The notes: generated by a model from the letters alone, not told the origin. 64,000 nt of DNA from Papaver somniferum (GCF_003573695.1 NC_039367.1:30218442-30282441), one strand, 5' to 3'. Numbered from the stretch's first letter, positions 23,496 through 35,594 are shown. Translations and numbers: made by a program.

Positions 23496-23697
23496 TACAC
23501 CGTGATTTTATACACCAAATTTGCACCGAGAAAGGATCGGACAGTGCTGAATTACCTCTCAACATTGGGATATGGAGTGGCCCAGGAGTGGGCCCCACTC
23601 TCCTCTCACGAGAGGGGATCGGACAGTTGGATTACCTCTCAACATTGGGATATGCAGTGGAGCAGGGGTGGACCCCACTCTCCACTCACACGGTGTA
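23496..23697. mobile_element. Small MITE-like element with an internal duplication
   Basis: Ends are a 9-bp inverted repeat, TACACCGTG at 23496-23504 and CACGGTGTA at 23689-23697. Inside, an ~80-base module (GATCGGACAGT...ACCTCTCAACATTGGGATAT...CCCCACTCTCC) is present twice in direct order, from about 23536 and 23617. The GC content is higher than in the flanks. No target duplication was found, so the class is uncertain. Confidence 0.5.
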
Positions 23698-24310
23698 CAA
23701 AAATAGAATGAGCTTCTGTTTGCGCCGGCGAAAGAATTCATCATCATCTCTAATACAGTATGGCCTAGCCCGTGTACTTGCATCTTTTGTAGCTATATAT
23801 TGCCAAGTTGCAAATCGTGCTGAAAAAAACAAAAATAGAACACGGGAATCATCAGAAAATACTAATTGGTGCTTCAAAATAAAAAATAAAATAAAAAGTG
23901 TACTAATTTACAGTATTGGCGGTGCCGGGTTGAAGCACGATACTATTTAATCTCATGATTGTTCGCCATTCGTAGCGTTCATGGTGGCAAACTAAGGGAG
24001 GAGCCAACCCATGGCAAGGGTGGGGGGCAGTTGGCTACTTTGCCGGGCTGGCTCCCAAGCCCATTTTTACAAATTCGTTTGCTTTTTGCCTACCCTCAAA
24101 GTGTTTTGCCTCCCCTTAGATGATTTTCTGGCTCCCCCCCTTAACTAAATCAACTCATTTTCGTTCATTTGTTCTCACAATCTCTCTTTTTTTAATTGGT
24201 TTCAGTCTTCTATCCTACCATGTATTCAGAAAAACTTCGTAAGATTTAAAAATGCACCTTTTGAAGGCACAAATGCACGAGAGTGTAGCTTGCCAGACTG
24301 TAAAAGCATC

Positions 24311-25087
24311 CTAGACGCCTTCATAGCTGCCATATTTAAGGGTAGAATTGTGGAGTACTATAAAGTTTCGGGGTGAAGTGTTCATTTTTTTGAAAAGATT
24401 CGCACAAGGATTTACTATGAAGATGCTGAAAAAGTAAGTATCAACTATGATAGTCTTGGTGCACAAGAACAGACTGCAGAATCCTAGTCCTTTCATCCAG
24501 CCTTCACGATCATACTCATCGTATCCAAGTTGTACGTAGTAAACTGAATCATAAGCGTCTTTCCACAGAATTTCTAGTAGTTCACCTCCAACGTCTTCTG
24601 GATGAACATCATGCTTGTAATCTTTGAATCCCCGGCCATAGATCAGTAATGTCATTTTCGCCTGTTTTGCATAATACGCAGCTTTGTTCCACTTCCTTGG
24701 CATCCTTTTAAAATTTAAGATATGTAGCTTGCCTTGGAGTGTCTCAAGGAGAGGTGCCACATATTTAAAGGAAGCTTCAGTCATACGAGGGAACATGCTC
24801 ATCGTACAGCTCTGGCAAACATTATTGACCTTTATGCCACTGCAATTAAGTCCACCGCAAAAACCAGATGCAATGTGGTTGAGAACCCGAACACCTACTC
24901 TGGAATTGCAAACTACACAAGGACTAGAACAGCCATGTTTTAAAGCAAGTTTGAGACCAGCATCTAATCCCTTCAATACTTGATAAAGATAAGTTACTCC
25001 ATCCCTTGAGAAAGAGACAGAGGCAGCTATTGGCTTTGCAGACATATTGCGCACGTATCCTCCAGAATTTGTATTTTCATCATAAAA
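24311..25087 (-). pseudogene. RNase H-like plant gene, 3' part, split by transposon
   Basis: The - strand frame begins at the transposon junction (YDENTNSGGYVRN) and runs to a stop at 24311. The N-terminal part resembles the RNase H-fold domains of plant reverse-transcriptase-derived genes: SGGYVRNMSAKPIAASVSFS, then GLDAGLKLALKHGCSSPCVV with CNSRVGVRVL, and later KWNKAAYYAKQAKM. The Cys-rich insert (CGGLNC...CQSC) is unusual. Its 5' half lies at 44446-45056. Joining both sides without the transposon and one 8-bp duplicate keeps one open frame across the site, so the insertion hit a coding exon. The last ~45 codons may be intron read-through, because they become hydrophobic. RNase H assignment is by pattern, not by search. 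Confidence 0.55.
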
Positions 25088-25127
25088 GTAACCCGTTATA
25101 GGGGCGGCATGGTTTATTAGAGGGGCG
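25088..25127 (+). repeat. Left terminal inverted repeat of the MULE
   Basis: 40 bp beginning GTAACCCGTTATAGGGGCGG. It matches the reverse complement of 44398-44437 except at two positions near the outer end. The next bases (ACATTTTAATAGG) no longer match, which fixes the repeat length. Confidence 0.9.
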
Positions 25128-25444
25128 ACATTTTAATAGGACAAAAAGGGTCATTACATGATCATTCAAGGTATCCCTCATCAAAAAAATACTGAAAATG
25201 ACAAATTCACCCTCATTATTGATAACCTAGATTAGTGATGATAATCAAGTTTAGTGTTCTTGATTAATTTCACTTATATTAACTTTAAATCAAAACCAAA
25301 ATTAGACATTTAGAGTTAAGAAACAAAAAAAGTTTAGAGGAGAAGAAAAAGAAAAACTTATGTGATATTTGTGAAACTTGTGAAACCCTAGATTTTGATT
25401 CACTCAACCAAAATGAGTAATTCTAGTTGCAAATTTGAGATGGG

Positions 25445-26170
25445 TGATGTGTTTTGTAGATAGTGGTAAAAGTGGTTCGATTTCAGACTTGCGAAGGATA
25501 TTAATTAGACTTAAATTCTAATATTAAAATAGAAAACTCAATCAAAGTTGATATCAATATTAAAAGAACACTGAGGCTAAGATTTCACTATTTTCCAAGT
25601 TCAAAGTGATTTAATCCAATATTTATATTCATGCAATTTTTTCGTTCAATTTGGTTCTAAACTATTGTAACAAGTAGATTCTCAAAATAACAAGTGTAAA
25701 TCCGAAGCATAGAACATCAAAAACCTAGGTCCAAGCATGCTCTATCAAAAGAAATAACAATTGCTTAACAAGAATCATTCAAACAATTTTCACTCAAAGC
25801 AAAACAATCACAAAAATAATTGCGATAAATAAATAAATAAGAATATACCACTTTTTGTTGGAAAAATAGCTTCCTCTATCGTCTCAGAAATGGGGTTTAG
25901 CTCCTCATATTAATCATGATCTCAAAATAATTGTTTATGGCTCAAAAGATGATTAAAAAGATGAAAAGTGATAATACAGACGATTCACAACAGTTTTTTG
26001 GTGTTGCAGAATCATGGTTACAGGGAGAAATAATAGCTAAAGACCTAATGCAACATCTGTGATGAACGACACATAGGTACTGCTGTGAAACAACGATAGT
26101 TTGCTGCGACCGTTGCTTGTGCGTCAATGTTCTTCGTGTTCTTCCTCTTCAGCAGCAGCAGCAGAATAAG
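25445..26170 (-). repeat. Left LTR of the Athila array, truncated
   Basis: It starts TGATGTGTTTTGTAGATAG like the other two LTRs. It follows them for about 730 bases to AGCAGAATAAGG, then jumps directly into integrase sequence (counterpart 31207). The junction shares only AGG between the two parents. It also lacks 21 bases present in the other LTRs, between two ACTCA copies near 25548. The missing ~970 bases include its outer 5' half on the - strand. Confidence 0.92.
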
Positions 26171-26171
26171 G

Positions 26172-26870
26172 AAATGGACCCATAAAATCAATGCCACATA
26201 CATCAAAGACCTCAATCACTAAAATAGGGTTCAAAGGCATCATATTTCTACGGGAACTGGTTCCTAACTTCTGGCAACGCTCACAAAAAACACAATGACT
26301 ATGGGAATCTTTAAACAACGAAGGCCAGTAAAATCCGCACTGCAAAATCTTAGCAGCAGTCTTCTTAGCACTAAAATGACCCCCACATTCATGTTCATGA
26401 CAAAAGGAGATAATACCAGACTGGTCACTCTCAGATACACATCCCTAATAATCTGGTCCGGACAATACATAAACATATAAGGATCGTCCCAAAAGAAATG
26501 CTTAACCTCGACTAAAAACCTAAAACGATCTTGCTTACCCCAATGTTGAGGCATTCGACCAGTAACAAGATAATTCACTATATTTGCATACCAAGGTGAT
26601 TGGGAAACAGAGAACAATTGTTTATCAGGAAAACTATCCCTTATAGAAAGGGAATTATGAGGGGAACTAACAACTAGCCTAGACAAGTGGTCTGCTACTA
26701 TATTCTCAGCACCCTTTTTGTCTCTAATGTCTGGACAAAATTCTTGTAAAAAAAGGATCCATCTAATCAATCTAGGTTTGGTATCCTTCTTAGATAAAAT
26801 GTATTTCAAAGCAGCATGATAAGTATAGATTACGATCTTAGAACCTAATAAATAGGATCTAAACTTATCC
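26172..26870 (-). pseudogene. Athila pol fragment in the deleted left copy (RNase H end and integrase start)
   Basis: This block matches 31208-31911 of the right internal region with few differences. It encodes the end of RNase H ([19 protein letters not shown]) and the integrase zinc-binding start ([16 protein letters not shown] residues). It keeps one base near 26582 that the right copy has lost at about 31619, so [16 protein letters not shown] is in frame here. It has its own 1-base loss near 26445. On its right it joins at about 26871 to leader sequence whose counterpart starts at 36249, with one extra G at the joint. Confidence 0.85.
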
Positions 26871-27452
26871 AGTCAGTCCTCAACATATATGCATACGAAA
26901 GAGTCCAGTAACTCGCTGACAGGGGATTCACGAGTGTTTAGAATCTTACCTCCCGTTCCAGACGGGGGATGAATCGGTTGTAGTCGACTCGGGCCACTGA
27001 CTCCGATGTCAAGTGTACGAACCCAAGGTGCAGAGACAATATCGTAATTGTCCTCCTTCTCTGCAAACAGTTTATATTTAAAGTACCCTTCTGTAGGGTA
27101 ATAAAAAAAATAATGTCCCAAAGTCCAAAAGTCCAAAAAGAAAAGAAAAATTACAAAAATAATAAACCCTAATACAGTTTTTTTTTTTCTAAAAGAAAAT
27201 AAACAAACCCTAAACTAAAATTGTCTAAAATAAAATTGTCTTCTTTTCTGTTCTTTTTGCTTTAATCTTTAGCTCCAAGTCTTTATGAAATCACCAAACT
27301 CTTTGGCTCAATTTTCTTTATGATCCAGAACCTGTAGACACAAGATAAATACCCAAAAACATAAAAATGAACAAATATAATAACAAAAAAAAATAAAAAA
27401 TAAAAAAAATCTAAAACCCTAAAAACAAGTCCTCGTCGGCGGCGCCAAAAAT
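26871..27452 (-). other. Athila leader copy in the deleted left unit
   Basis: Counterpart of 36249-36821 (untranslated leader between primer site and gag). It is nearly identical and includes the same CCAGACGGGGGATGAATCGG phrase. The primer binding site copy is at 27430-27447. No coding function. Confidence 0.85.
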
Positions 27453-29175
27453 TGATGTGTTTTGTAGATAGTGGTAAAAGTGGTTCGATTCTCAGACTTG
27501 CGAAGGATATTAATTAGACTTAAATTCTAATATTAAAATAGAAAACTCACTAAAAATTATAGCAAACTCAATCAAAGTTGATATCAATATTAAAAGAACA
27601 CTGAGGCTAAGATTCCACTATTTTCCAAGTTCAAAGTGATTTAATCCAATATTTATACTCATGCAATTTTTTTCGTTCAATTTGATTCTAAACTATTGCA
27701 ACAAGTAGATTCTCAAAATAACAAGTGTAAATCCGAAGCATAGAACATAAAAAACCTAGGTCCAAGCATGCTCTATCAAAAGAAATAACAATTGCTTAAC
27801 AAGAATCATTCAAACAATTTTCACTCAAGGGAAAACAATCATAAAAATAATTGCGATAAATAAATAAATAAGAATATACCACGTTTTGTTGGAAAAATAG
27901 CTTCCTCTATCGCCTCAGATTTGGAGTTTAGCTCCTCATATTAATCATGATCTTAAAATAATTGTTTATGGCTCAAAAGATGATTAAAAAGATGAAAACT
28001 GATAATACAGACGATTCGCAACAGTTTTTTGGTGTTGCAGAATCACTGTTACAGGGAGAAATAGTAGCTAAAGACCTAATGCAACATCTGTGAAGAACGA
28101 TACAGAGGTACTGCTGTGAAACAACGATAGTTTGCTGCGACCGCTGCTTCTGCATCAATGTTCTTCGTGTTCTTCCTCTTCAGCAGCAGCAGCAGAATAA
28201 GGTATTTTCCTGCAACTCGATATCTGGAGCTCTGTGGTGTTCTAAAATTCTCCTAAGGTTTCGTACCCCCTATATGAGACTCGAAACAACTTATATATGC
28301 TCTACAGGTGATGATATTTCGAGAAAGATTTCAATTATCTTCCCCTTCCTTTCTCTGCAAGTCACGGACTTTTCTGCCTTTCCTTTTTCTTCTACGCGTA
28401 AACTGAGTTGTCCAAGCCTCCAGAACTCTCTCAAGACCCTAATAAAATCTTTATGAAATCTCTTATTTCCATCCTTCCACGTAACTTCCACATATTGAAA
28501 CAGAAAAATACCCGATATATTATCATCTACTCTGTTTTAAGAAATCTTATTTCTTTCCATGAATAAATCCTCCAACTTCCCTGTTTTGATAAAACAAGCC
28601 AATCACCGTACGATCTCGTGAAAAGAACTCCATGAAAATCTCACTTCAATCTTTCCTAGGGACCGAGAAAACTATCCTCCCCTGTGTTGTCGAGAACTGA
28701 TTATCCGTCCCATTTCAATCGATCCAAACTCTCATAATAGGCCTGTCTGCTCTTGATAAGTCATCCCATCAAAAATCAGCCATTGAATCTCGTTATTTCA
28801 CGTCCAACTGATGCTCCCAAATTCACGCAGGTAATAATATAGTTTCCCGCCAAAATTTGTGTTTGAACGATGAAGAAAAAGGGGGTGCCCCTATCCTCTG
28901 ATGGGGTGTAAATAGCATGCGGCAGCAAATAGTAAAGAGGATACCCCTTATCCGTAAGTGCCCCTTAGTAATTGAAGTGCCCCTTATCCAAACTGAGAGT
29001 CCGAATAGTAACTTGCTCCCACGAGCGCAAATACCACTTTTCGAGCCAATTTTCCCGCAAAGGCTTATTTCTCCAAAAACACCTACAAAGACACAAAAAG
29101 CCATAATAAATACAAAATCGAGCACTAACAATATATACAATTGAGATTATATCAGACACAAAAATGTGTCTATCA
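27453..29175 (-). repeat. Middle LTR of the Athila array
   Basis: 1723 bp, TGATGTGTTT...TGTGTCTATCA on + (TGATAGACAC...AACACATCA on the - strand). It acts as the 3' LTR of the right unit and the 5' LTR of the left unit. It is nearly identical to 36822-38523. It differs by scattered substitutions and by an extra ~14 bases near 28965-28980 that make a second copy of a TAAGTGCCCCTTA phrase. Confidence 0.93.
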
Positions 29176-29189
29176 AATACCCCCAAACC
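29176..29189 (-). other. Polypurine tract of the Athila right unit
   Basis: On the - strand GGTTTGGGGGTATT lies immediately before the LTR start TGATAGACAC. Its position and purine run fit the plus-strand primer and fix the LTR boundary. Confidence 0.75.
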
Positions 29190-30384
29190 TATTATTTGCT
29201 AGTCCTCGAGCAAAAATAAAACATAAATAAAATCTTAACTCACTGTCGCAGGCATCGTCGATTGCATTTAGCGTATGCAATAAGCCTTTAAACCCCTAGG
29301 TGGCCCTAGTGGCGGAGTGTTGTCTCCGGAGGGCTTACCAGAGGTATACCCACAAAACCTTTATACTCCGGACCCTAGCTATCTACACAGAACCTTGGAA
29401 GGCACTAAAGAATCTCCTTGGTTGGCATACTTATTGACTACAGGAGGAAGTACCCTGATGCGAAATTCCAATTGTTGTACACGAGTTCGGACTCAAGCAT
29501 ACTAAAATTCATATACAGTGACAGAGCTCTACTCAGATAGTCGCATCCAAACTCAGAATCAAACAAATCACATGGATAGATTAAGAAGATGGATATAAAA
29601 AAACATAGATGGTTTTGATGTTGATTAAGGTGAACGGTGTTTCTCATATCTGTCTGAAGGCCACTGCCATAATGAACCTATCGTAATGGACTGAGATACC
29701 GGTCTGACTAATGTCAACACATTGGCATATACAAGGGTACCAGTGGTCGATAATCCTAACTCTAGGTCAACACAACTGGCATATACAAGGTTCCAGTGGT
29801 CGACTTTATTGAATTTATTCCAGTTGGTCTGATGACTTGGTCTCAATTTTTTTTTTGTGGCTATCTCAATCACTCTATTTCACCATAGCAATGGTAACAA
29901 CTTTAATCGTGAGCCCCACATAATCACTTAGAGAAACATATTTTAAAAATAAAAAATAAAAATAGAAGTGAAAAGGACTCAATGAGAGATGGCGAAACTA
30001 CCATGTTATTTCTAACACCTGAGCTCTGTGCTTTTATGAATAGACTCTTTAGATGTTTCCATCTAATCATATTGGTCCCTCCACTCCTACAACCAAAATG
30101 CTTCCATCCACTTAGATTGGGTAGTGCCATCCTTAATAAGGATAAATTTCTAGGCTCTGGAGTTTATTTATTACAACGAAAAGGTAACAAAAAGTCAAAA
30201 AGTTCTATCTCACCCCCAAACTTAAATCTAACATTTTCCTCAATGTTTCTAATTAAAGAACAATACCAAAAATATAAGTAACATGAGGAAATAGTAAAGA
30301 GATAAGTCGGAAAGATAGTACCTGGGTGAAGTGTAACCAAAAACCTACAAAAATAATATACAACATACAAAATCGCCTCGATGG
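29190..30384 (-). other. Athila 3' internal region without an env-like gene
   Basis: Full Athila elements often carry an envelope-like frame after integrase. Here the 1.2 kb between the integrase stop and the polypurine tract contains only short frames on both strands and no transmembrane-rich coding segment. It is therefore untranslated or a lost env region. It includes the typical non-coding phrases around 29290-29450 (GTGTTGTCTCCGGAGGGCTT). Confidence 0.6.
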
Positions 30385-31632
30385 TCAATCAAGGTAAACA
30401 TGGTCCTCCAGAGGGACCTCCACAACATAACCTGTAGGAAAAGGCTCTAAAAAGGGCTTCAATCGCTGACAGTTAACCTTCGAAGAACTACTACCATCTT
30501 GTGTCTCAATCTCAACAACACCATGAGAAAAAATAGTACGGACCACAAAAGGACCGGTCCATTGAGAGCGCAACTTCCCGGGGAATAGATGCAACCGAGT
30601 GTCATATAGAAGAACTTTTTGACCTGGATAAAATGACTTTCGTAAAATATTCCTATCATGCACAAGTTTCATTTTGTTCTTATACTCCTTAGCACTACCG
30701 TATGCATCTCTACGAATCTCGTCCAACTCATTGAGCTGGAGCTTTCTTTGAGCTCCTGCCTTGTCAAGTGAAAAGTTTAAGTTCTTAATAGCCCAATAGG
30801 CTCGATGCTCTAACTCAACAAGCAGGTGACATGCCTTGCCAAATACTAAACGATAAAGTGGCATTCCAATGGGTGTCTTAAACGCAGTATGGTAAGCCCA
30901 TAAGGCATCAGTAAGCCTCGACGACTAGTATTTCCTATTTGGATTAATTGTTTTCTTTAGAATACGTTTAATTTCCCTATTGGAAACCTCTACCTGACCA
31001 CTAGTCTGAAGGTGATATGGGGTTGCTACTTTATGAGTCATACCGTATTGTTTCATTAAAAGAGAAAACGGTCTATTACAAAAGTGTGAACCTCCATCAC
31101 TAATTATAGCTCGCGGCGTACTAAAACGTGTAAGTATATTCTCTTTCAAACACTGGACTACGACCCTGTGGTCATTTGTTTTACACAAAACCGCCTCAAC
31201 CCACTTAGGAAATGGACCCATAAAATCAATGCCACATACATCAAAGACCTCAATCACTAAAATAGGGTTCAAAGGCATCATATTTCTACGGGAAATGGTT
31301 CCTAACTTCTGGAAACGCTCACAAGAAACACAATGACTATGGGAATATTTAAACAACGAAGGACAGTAAAATCCGCACTGCAAAATCTTAGCAGCAGTCT
31401 TCTTAGCACTAAAATGACCCCCACATGCATGTTCATGACAAAAGGAGATAATACTAGACTGGTCACTCTCAGATACACATCTCCTAGTAATCTGGTCCTG
31501 ACAATACTTAAACAGATAAGGATCGTCCCAAAATAAATACTTAACCTCGGCTAAAAACCTAGAACGATCTTGGTTACCCCAATGTTGAGGCATTCGACCA
31601 GTAACAAGATAATTCACTATATTGCATACCAA
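30385..31632 (-). pseudogene. Athila integrase
   Basis: The zinc-binding start includes [19 protein letters not shown] and [12 protein letters not shown] (HHCC type). Catalytic residues appear in GIDFMGPFP (first Asp), [10 protein letters not shown] (second Asp) and [14 protein letters not shown] (Glu). Between GPFP and KWVEAV about 18 residues usual for the family are missing, so the core is internally deleted. A single in-frame TAG near 30924 splits the core from the C-terminal part at 30385-30864, which holds [31 protein letters not shown] and a WTGPFVV motif. There is no chromodomain, as usual for Athila. The frame is shifted by one base relative to RNase H upstream (near 31619). Confidence 0.88.
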
Positions 31633-32147
31633 GGTGATTGGGAAACAGAGAACAATTGTTCATCAGGAAAACTATCCCTTATAGGAAGGGAATTATTATG
31701 GGAACTAACAACTAGCCTAGACAAGTGGTATGCTACTATATTCTCTACACCCTTTTTATCTCTAATGTCTGGACAAAATTCTTGTAACAAAAGGATACAT
31801 CTAATCAATCTAGGTTTGGTATCCTTCTTAGACAAAAGGTATTTCAAAGCAGCATGATCAGTATAGATTACGATCTTAGAACCTAATAAATAGGATCTAA
31901 ACTTATCCAAGGCAAACACGAAGGCTAGCAATTCCTTCTCGGTAGTTGTATAGTTCATTTGGGCATCATTCAGAGTTTTGCTAGCATAGTAAATCACATG
32001 GAGTAATTTGTTTTCTCGCTGACCTAGCACAACTCCTATAGCATAATCTGAAGCATCACACATAATTTCAAAGGGTAGGTTCCAGTTAGGTGCCTGGACT
32101 ATCGAGGCAGTAGTGAGTAAAGTTTTAAGCTTAGCAATAGCCTTTAA
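31617..32147 (-). pseudogene. Athila RNase H domain
   Basis: It follows the reverse transcriptase in the same frame after one in-frame stop (TGA at 32148-32150, replacing a Cys-like codon). It reads [19 protein letters not shown], the first catalytic Asp, then [18 protein letters not shown] with the catalytic Glu, and [14 protein letters not shown] with the next Asp. The domain is complete. It ends in a 1-base deletion near 31619 that throws the integrase out of frame; the corresponding base is present in the deleted left copy at about 26582. Confidence 0.9.
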
Positions 32148-33056
32148 TCAAGCATCATCAAAGACAAACTTAACATGTTTTGCAAGCAAATTGCAAAGAG
32201 GTCTAGAAATCGAGCTAAAATCCTTAATGAATCGACGGTAAAAACCTGCATGCCCTAAGAATGACCTTATATCTTTTACCGTTTTTGGGACCTGTAGAGT
32301 CTTAATAAGGTCAATTCTGGCTTTGTCAATCTCTATACCTTTTGAAGAAACGATGTGCCCTAAGACAATTCCTGATTCAACCATGAAATGGCATTTTTCC
32401 CAATTAAGCACTAAATTCTTTTCCTTACACCTAGTCAACACTAATGTCAAATGATGCAAGAACTCATCAAAAGATGAACCAAACACTGAAAAATCATCCA
32501 TAAAGACCTCTAAAAACCGTTCTACCATATCAGAAAATATGCTCATCATACAACGCTGAAAAGTCGCAGGGGCATTACATAACCCGAAAGGCATGCGTCT
32601 ATACGCAAAGGTACCAAAGGGACATGTAAAAGTGGGTTTCTCTTGGTCTTCTGGGGCAATAACGATCTGATTATAACAGGAGTAGCCATCTAAGAAGCAA
32701 TAATGACTATGTCCAGCTAACCTCTCTAGCATTTGGTCGATAAAAGGAAGGGGAAAGTGATCCTTCCTTGTGACCTTGTTCAGTTTCCTATAGTCAATAC
32801 AAACACGCCATCTCGTGATCACTCGGGTTGGGATTAACTCATTATTATCATTCTGGACTACAGTGATACCTGATTTCTTGGGGACAACCTGAACGGGGCT
32901 AACCCACTTACTGTCTGAAATTGGGTAAATAATACCCGCATCTAACAACTTAAGCACCTCTTTTCGAACTACCTCTTTCATGTTAGGGTTCAGTCGACGT
33001 TGCATCTCCCTAGAAGGTTTTGAGTCTTCCTCTAAATGAATCTGATGCATACACAC
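32148..33056 (-). pseudogene. Athila reverse transcriptase
   Basis: An open stretch of 302 codons covers fingers, palm and thumb. Recognisable blocks are VRKEVLKLLDAGIIYPISDS, WVSPVQVVPKKSG, RWRVCIDYRKLNKVT, MPFGLCNAPATFQRCMM and the catalytic FMDDFSVFG (an FMDD variant of YMDD, normal in this clade). The sequence is the closest to the Athila branch of Ty3/gypsy among families I know. It ends at a TGA (32148-32150) before RNase H. The upstream link to protease (33057-33309) contains stops. Confidence 0.93.
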
Positions 33057-33309
33057 CGTAGGACTTATACCCTTAATTTCTGCTATAGTCTACCCTAAAG
33101 ATTCCTTATTGTCTTAAGTACATATACTAGCCTACTTTCTTGATTACTATCCAAATCGGAATCTACAATCACAGGTAAAGTCGCAGATGGGCCTAAAAAA
33201 ACACATACTTTAGAGTATCGGGTAGTGGTTTAAGGTCCAATTTCGGGGGCTTTTCTAAAGAAGGAATTAGGGTAGTCTCAGAAACTGGTAATGGTTCGAA
33301 CCTAGCTTT

Positions 33310-34100
33310 TCATCTATCAGTGTCTAACACGGGGGTAGAATCTAATAGAGCATTCACCTGTTCAATAGTGCTATCGTCGTCAAAATCTAAACCAAAATGG
33401 GATAGACAACTTTCTAATGGGTCTTCAGACAAAATGTTTGGTAATGACTCCTGAACTAAGGTTTCTATCATGTTCACCTCTTCAACACATGTGTCATATA
33501 GCTCATGAGGTTGCTTACTGACATTAAAAATGTTCATCTCCATAGTCATATTACCAAAAGATAAACTCATCACACCATTTCGACAGTTAATGATCGCATT
33601 AGACGTAGCTAAAAATGGGCGACCTAAAATCACAGGTATCTGGTTCTCTGGGTCAGAGACAGGTTGGGTATCTAGGACCACACTGGATAAATAAACTTGT
33701 CGACCTCAATAAGAACATCCTCGATAACACCTCGAGAGATTTTAACAGACCTATCAGCTAACTGCAGTGTCATCTGAGTAGGTTTCATTTCACCAAGTCC
33801 TAGCTGTAAGTATACATGGAATGGCAATAAGTTCACACTGGCTCCTAAGTCAAGTAAAGCTTTTTCTACCCGGAAGTTACCTATTGTGCAAGAAATGGTA
33901 GGAGAACCTGGGTCTTTGTACTTTGGAGTTGTGGTGTTCTGAATGATTGAACTTACGTGACTAGCTAAAAAGGCTTTCTTATGGACGCTAAGTTTTCGCT
34001 TTCGCGTACACATATCCTTAAGGAACTTGGCATAAACAGGAATTTGCCTAATTGCATCTAATAAAGGAAGGTTTATGGTAACTTGCTTAAAAACCTCCAT
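33310..34100 (-). pseudogene. Athila aspartic protease region
   Basis: Two frames cover the protease: 33672-34100, containing the active-site box LLDLGASVNLLPFHVYLQLG (DLGAS in place of DSGA/DTGA, common in Athila), and 33310-33681, containing PVILGRPFLATSNAIINCRN, the second conserved protease block. They overlap by a frame change near 33675. Upstream of the active site the frame includes KRKLSVHKKAFLASHVSSII, a typical linker after gag. The frame change and following stops separate it from reverse transcriptase. Confidence 0.85.
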
Positions 34101-34294
34101 ATGTCATTAAAGTTCGATTCCTTTTTGTTGGTACTTAGAGGGGAAATGGGGCTCTAGGCATAAAATCAGACCTTTCAGGAACCGAATTCACATCATCAGA
34201 AACTTTATCAGTCTCTCAGCTACTGGTCCTGAGAGGTGAGATTCTGAGGGGTGAACTACAGTATGTTCACTATCGGGCATGGTTACCTTATTGT

Positions 34295-35594
34295 CTACAA
34301 CTCTACCACTCCTCTAAGGGTTCTAACAACATTCAATTGATTCGATGGTTTTGCACCTAATTCATGAACTCCTCTAGGGTTGGGTTGTGTTTGACTAGGA
34401 AACTTACCTTTTTCTCTCAAAGAATCACTTATCAGACCAACCTGGGTTTTTAACTCGGAAATAGCCTGACTATTTTCTTGTCCTATCCTGTTACTAGCTT
34501 GTAGACTCTGTTCTACGGATAACTGAAATTTTGCAGTTTGCTGAGTTAACAAGGCGAGAGATTCCTCTAAACTTAGGATTTTCTTATCTGACTGATTCTG
34601 AAACTGAGCTAGTCCTGAAGGATTCTTAGTATATCCAAAACCTGGGGGAGCATTAGAATTACTAAACTGACCTTGACTTTGGCCCTTAGACCACGAAAGG
34701 TTCGGATGGTTTCTCCAACCAGGATTATAGGTTTCTGAATATGGGTCAATCTTTTGACGGTTATCAAATCTAGTGTTATTATAAAGAGCATTGGCTTACT
34801 CTTCAATATTCTGGCCTTCCCAAAAAGGCTCCACTCTACCACTAGTCTGGCCCACTTCTAAAGCTTCTAACCTTTTTGCTATAGCAACAATTTTGGCATC
34901 TGATTCATAGCCTCCTTCTACCCTATTAACGTTTCCTCTACTTAAAAGAATTGTTTTCTGGGGTGCCCTACTATTTTCCCATTGCTGGGTTTTTTCGGCG
35001 ATTTCATTAAAAAATTCCATCGCCGCATCAACAGTTTGGTTTTCAAATCCACCAGTGCATAGAGACTCAACCATGGTCGTTGTGGAATAATCTAAACCCT
35101 CATAAAGGATCTGAACTAGCCTAACCTTTTCTAAACCATGATGAGGACATTGGGATAATAAATCATTGAACCTTTCCAAATACCTATATAAAGATTCTCC
35201 CTCTTGTTGTGAAAATGTGCATATTTGCGTCCTAATAGACGATGTTTTGTGCCTAGGGAAAAACTTATTGAAAAAGGCAGATGTAAGTTGTTCATATGTC
35301 TCAATTGACTCGGAGTCCAAACTATATAGCCACGACTTGGCCTTATCTTTCAGGGAAAATGGGAATAACCTAAGTTTCAAAGCATCATCATCTAAGCCTC
35401 TAATTCTTAGAGTACTACAAATTTCCTCAAAATCCCTAACATGGTAATAGGGTTTTCATTTCTTTCCCTAAAAAGATTGGGAGCATCTGTAAGGTCCCAG
35501 GTTTCAGTTCATAGGGTGCCTCCGTTTCAGCTAACTTAATACACGAAGGACGAGTAGTCCTAGTTGGATTCAACAAAGCTTTCAAAGTTGCCAT
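34295..35594 (-). pseudogene. Athila gag
   Basis: The gag start codon is at 35594 on the - strand (MATLKALLNPTRTTRPSCIK). The frame breaks at about 35465 and resumes at 35380. There KLRLFPFSLKDKAKSWLYSL, SAFFNKFFPRHKTSSI and LLSQCPHHGLEKVRLVQILY form the conserved capsid-like retrotransposon gag domain. Further frames at 34609-34842 and 34295-34552 continue the less conserved C-terminal half, with a helical SLQASNRIGQENSQAISELK segment. No zinc knuckle is seen, as is usual in Athila. At least three frame changes. Confidence 0.85.

Larger units (their letters stand above)
22798..24310. other. 3' flank of the intact gene and intergenic DNA
   Basis: Contains the 3' UTR and downstream region of the gene ending at 22797, the 55-bp tandem duplication (22985-23094), and the repeat-bearing element at 23496-23697. 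No further gene is supported. Short open frames around 23460-23950 arise from the GC-richer repeat element. Confidence 0.6.

Noticed and set aside
24684..24983. + strand frames opposite the RNase H-like gene
   Set aside because: Antisense shadows of the - strand coding sequence.
29190..30384. Envelope-like gene of Athila
   Set aside because: No frame longer than ~105 codons and no hydrophobic or signal-like segments in the right place; the 28823-29140 frame lies within the LTR.
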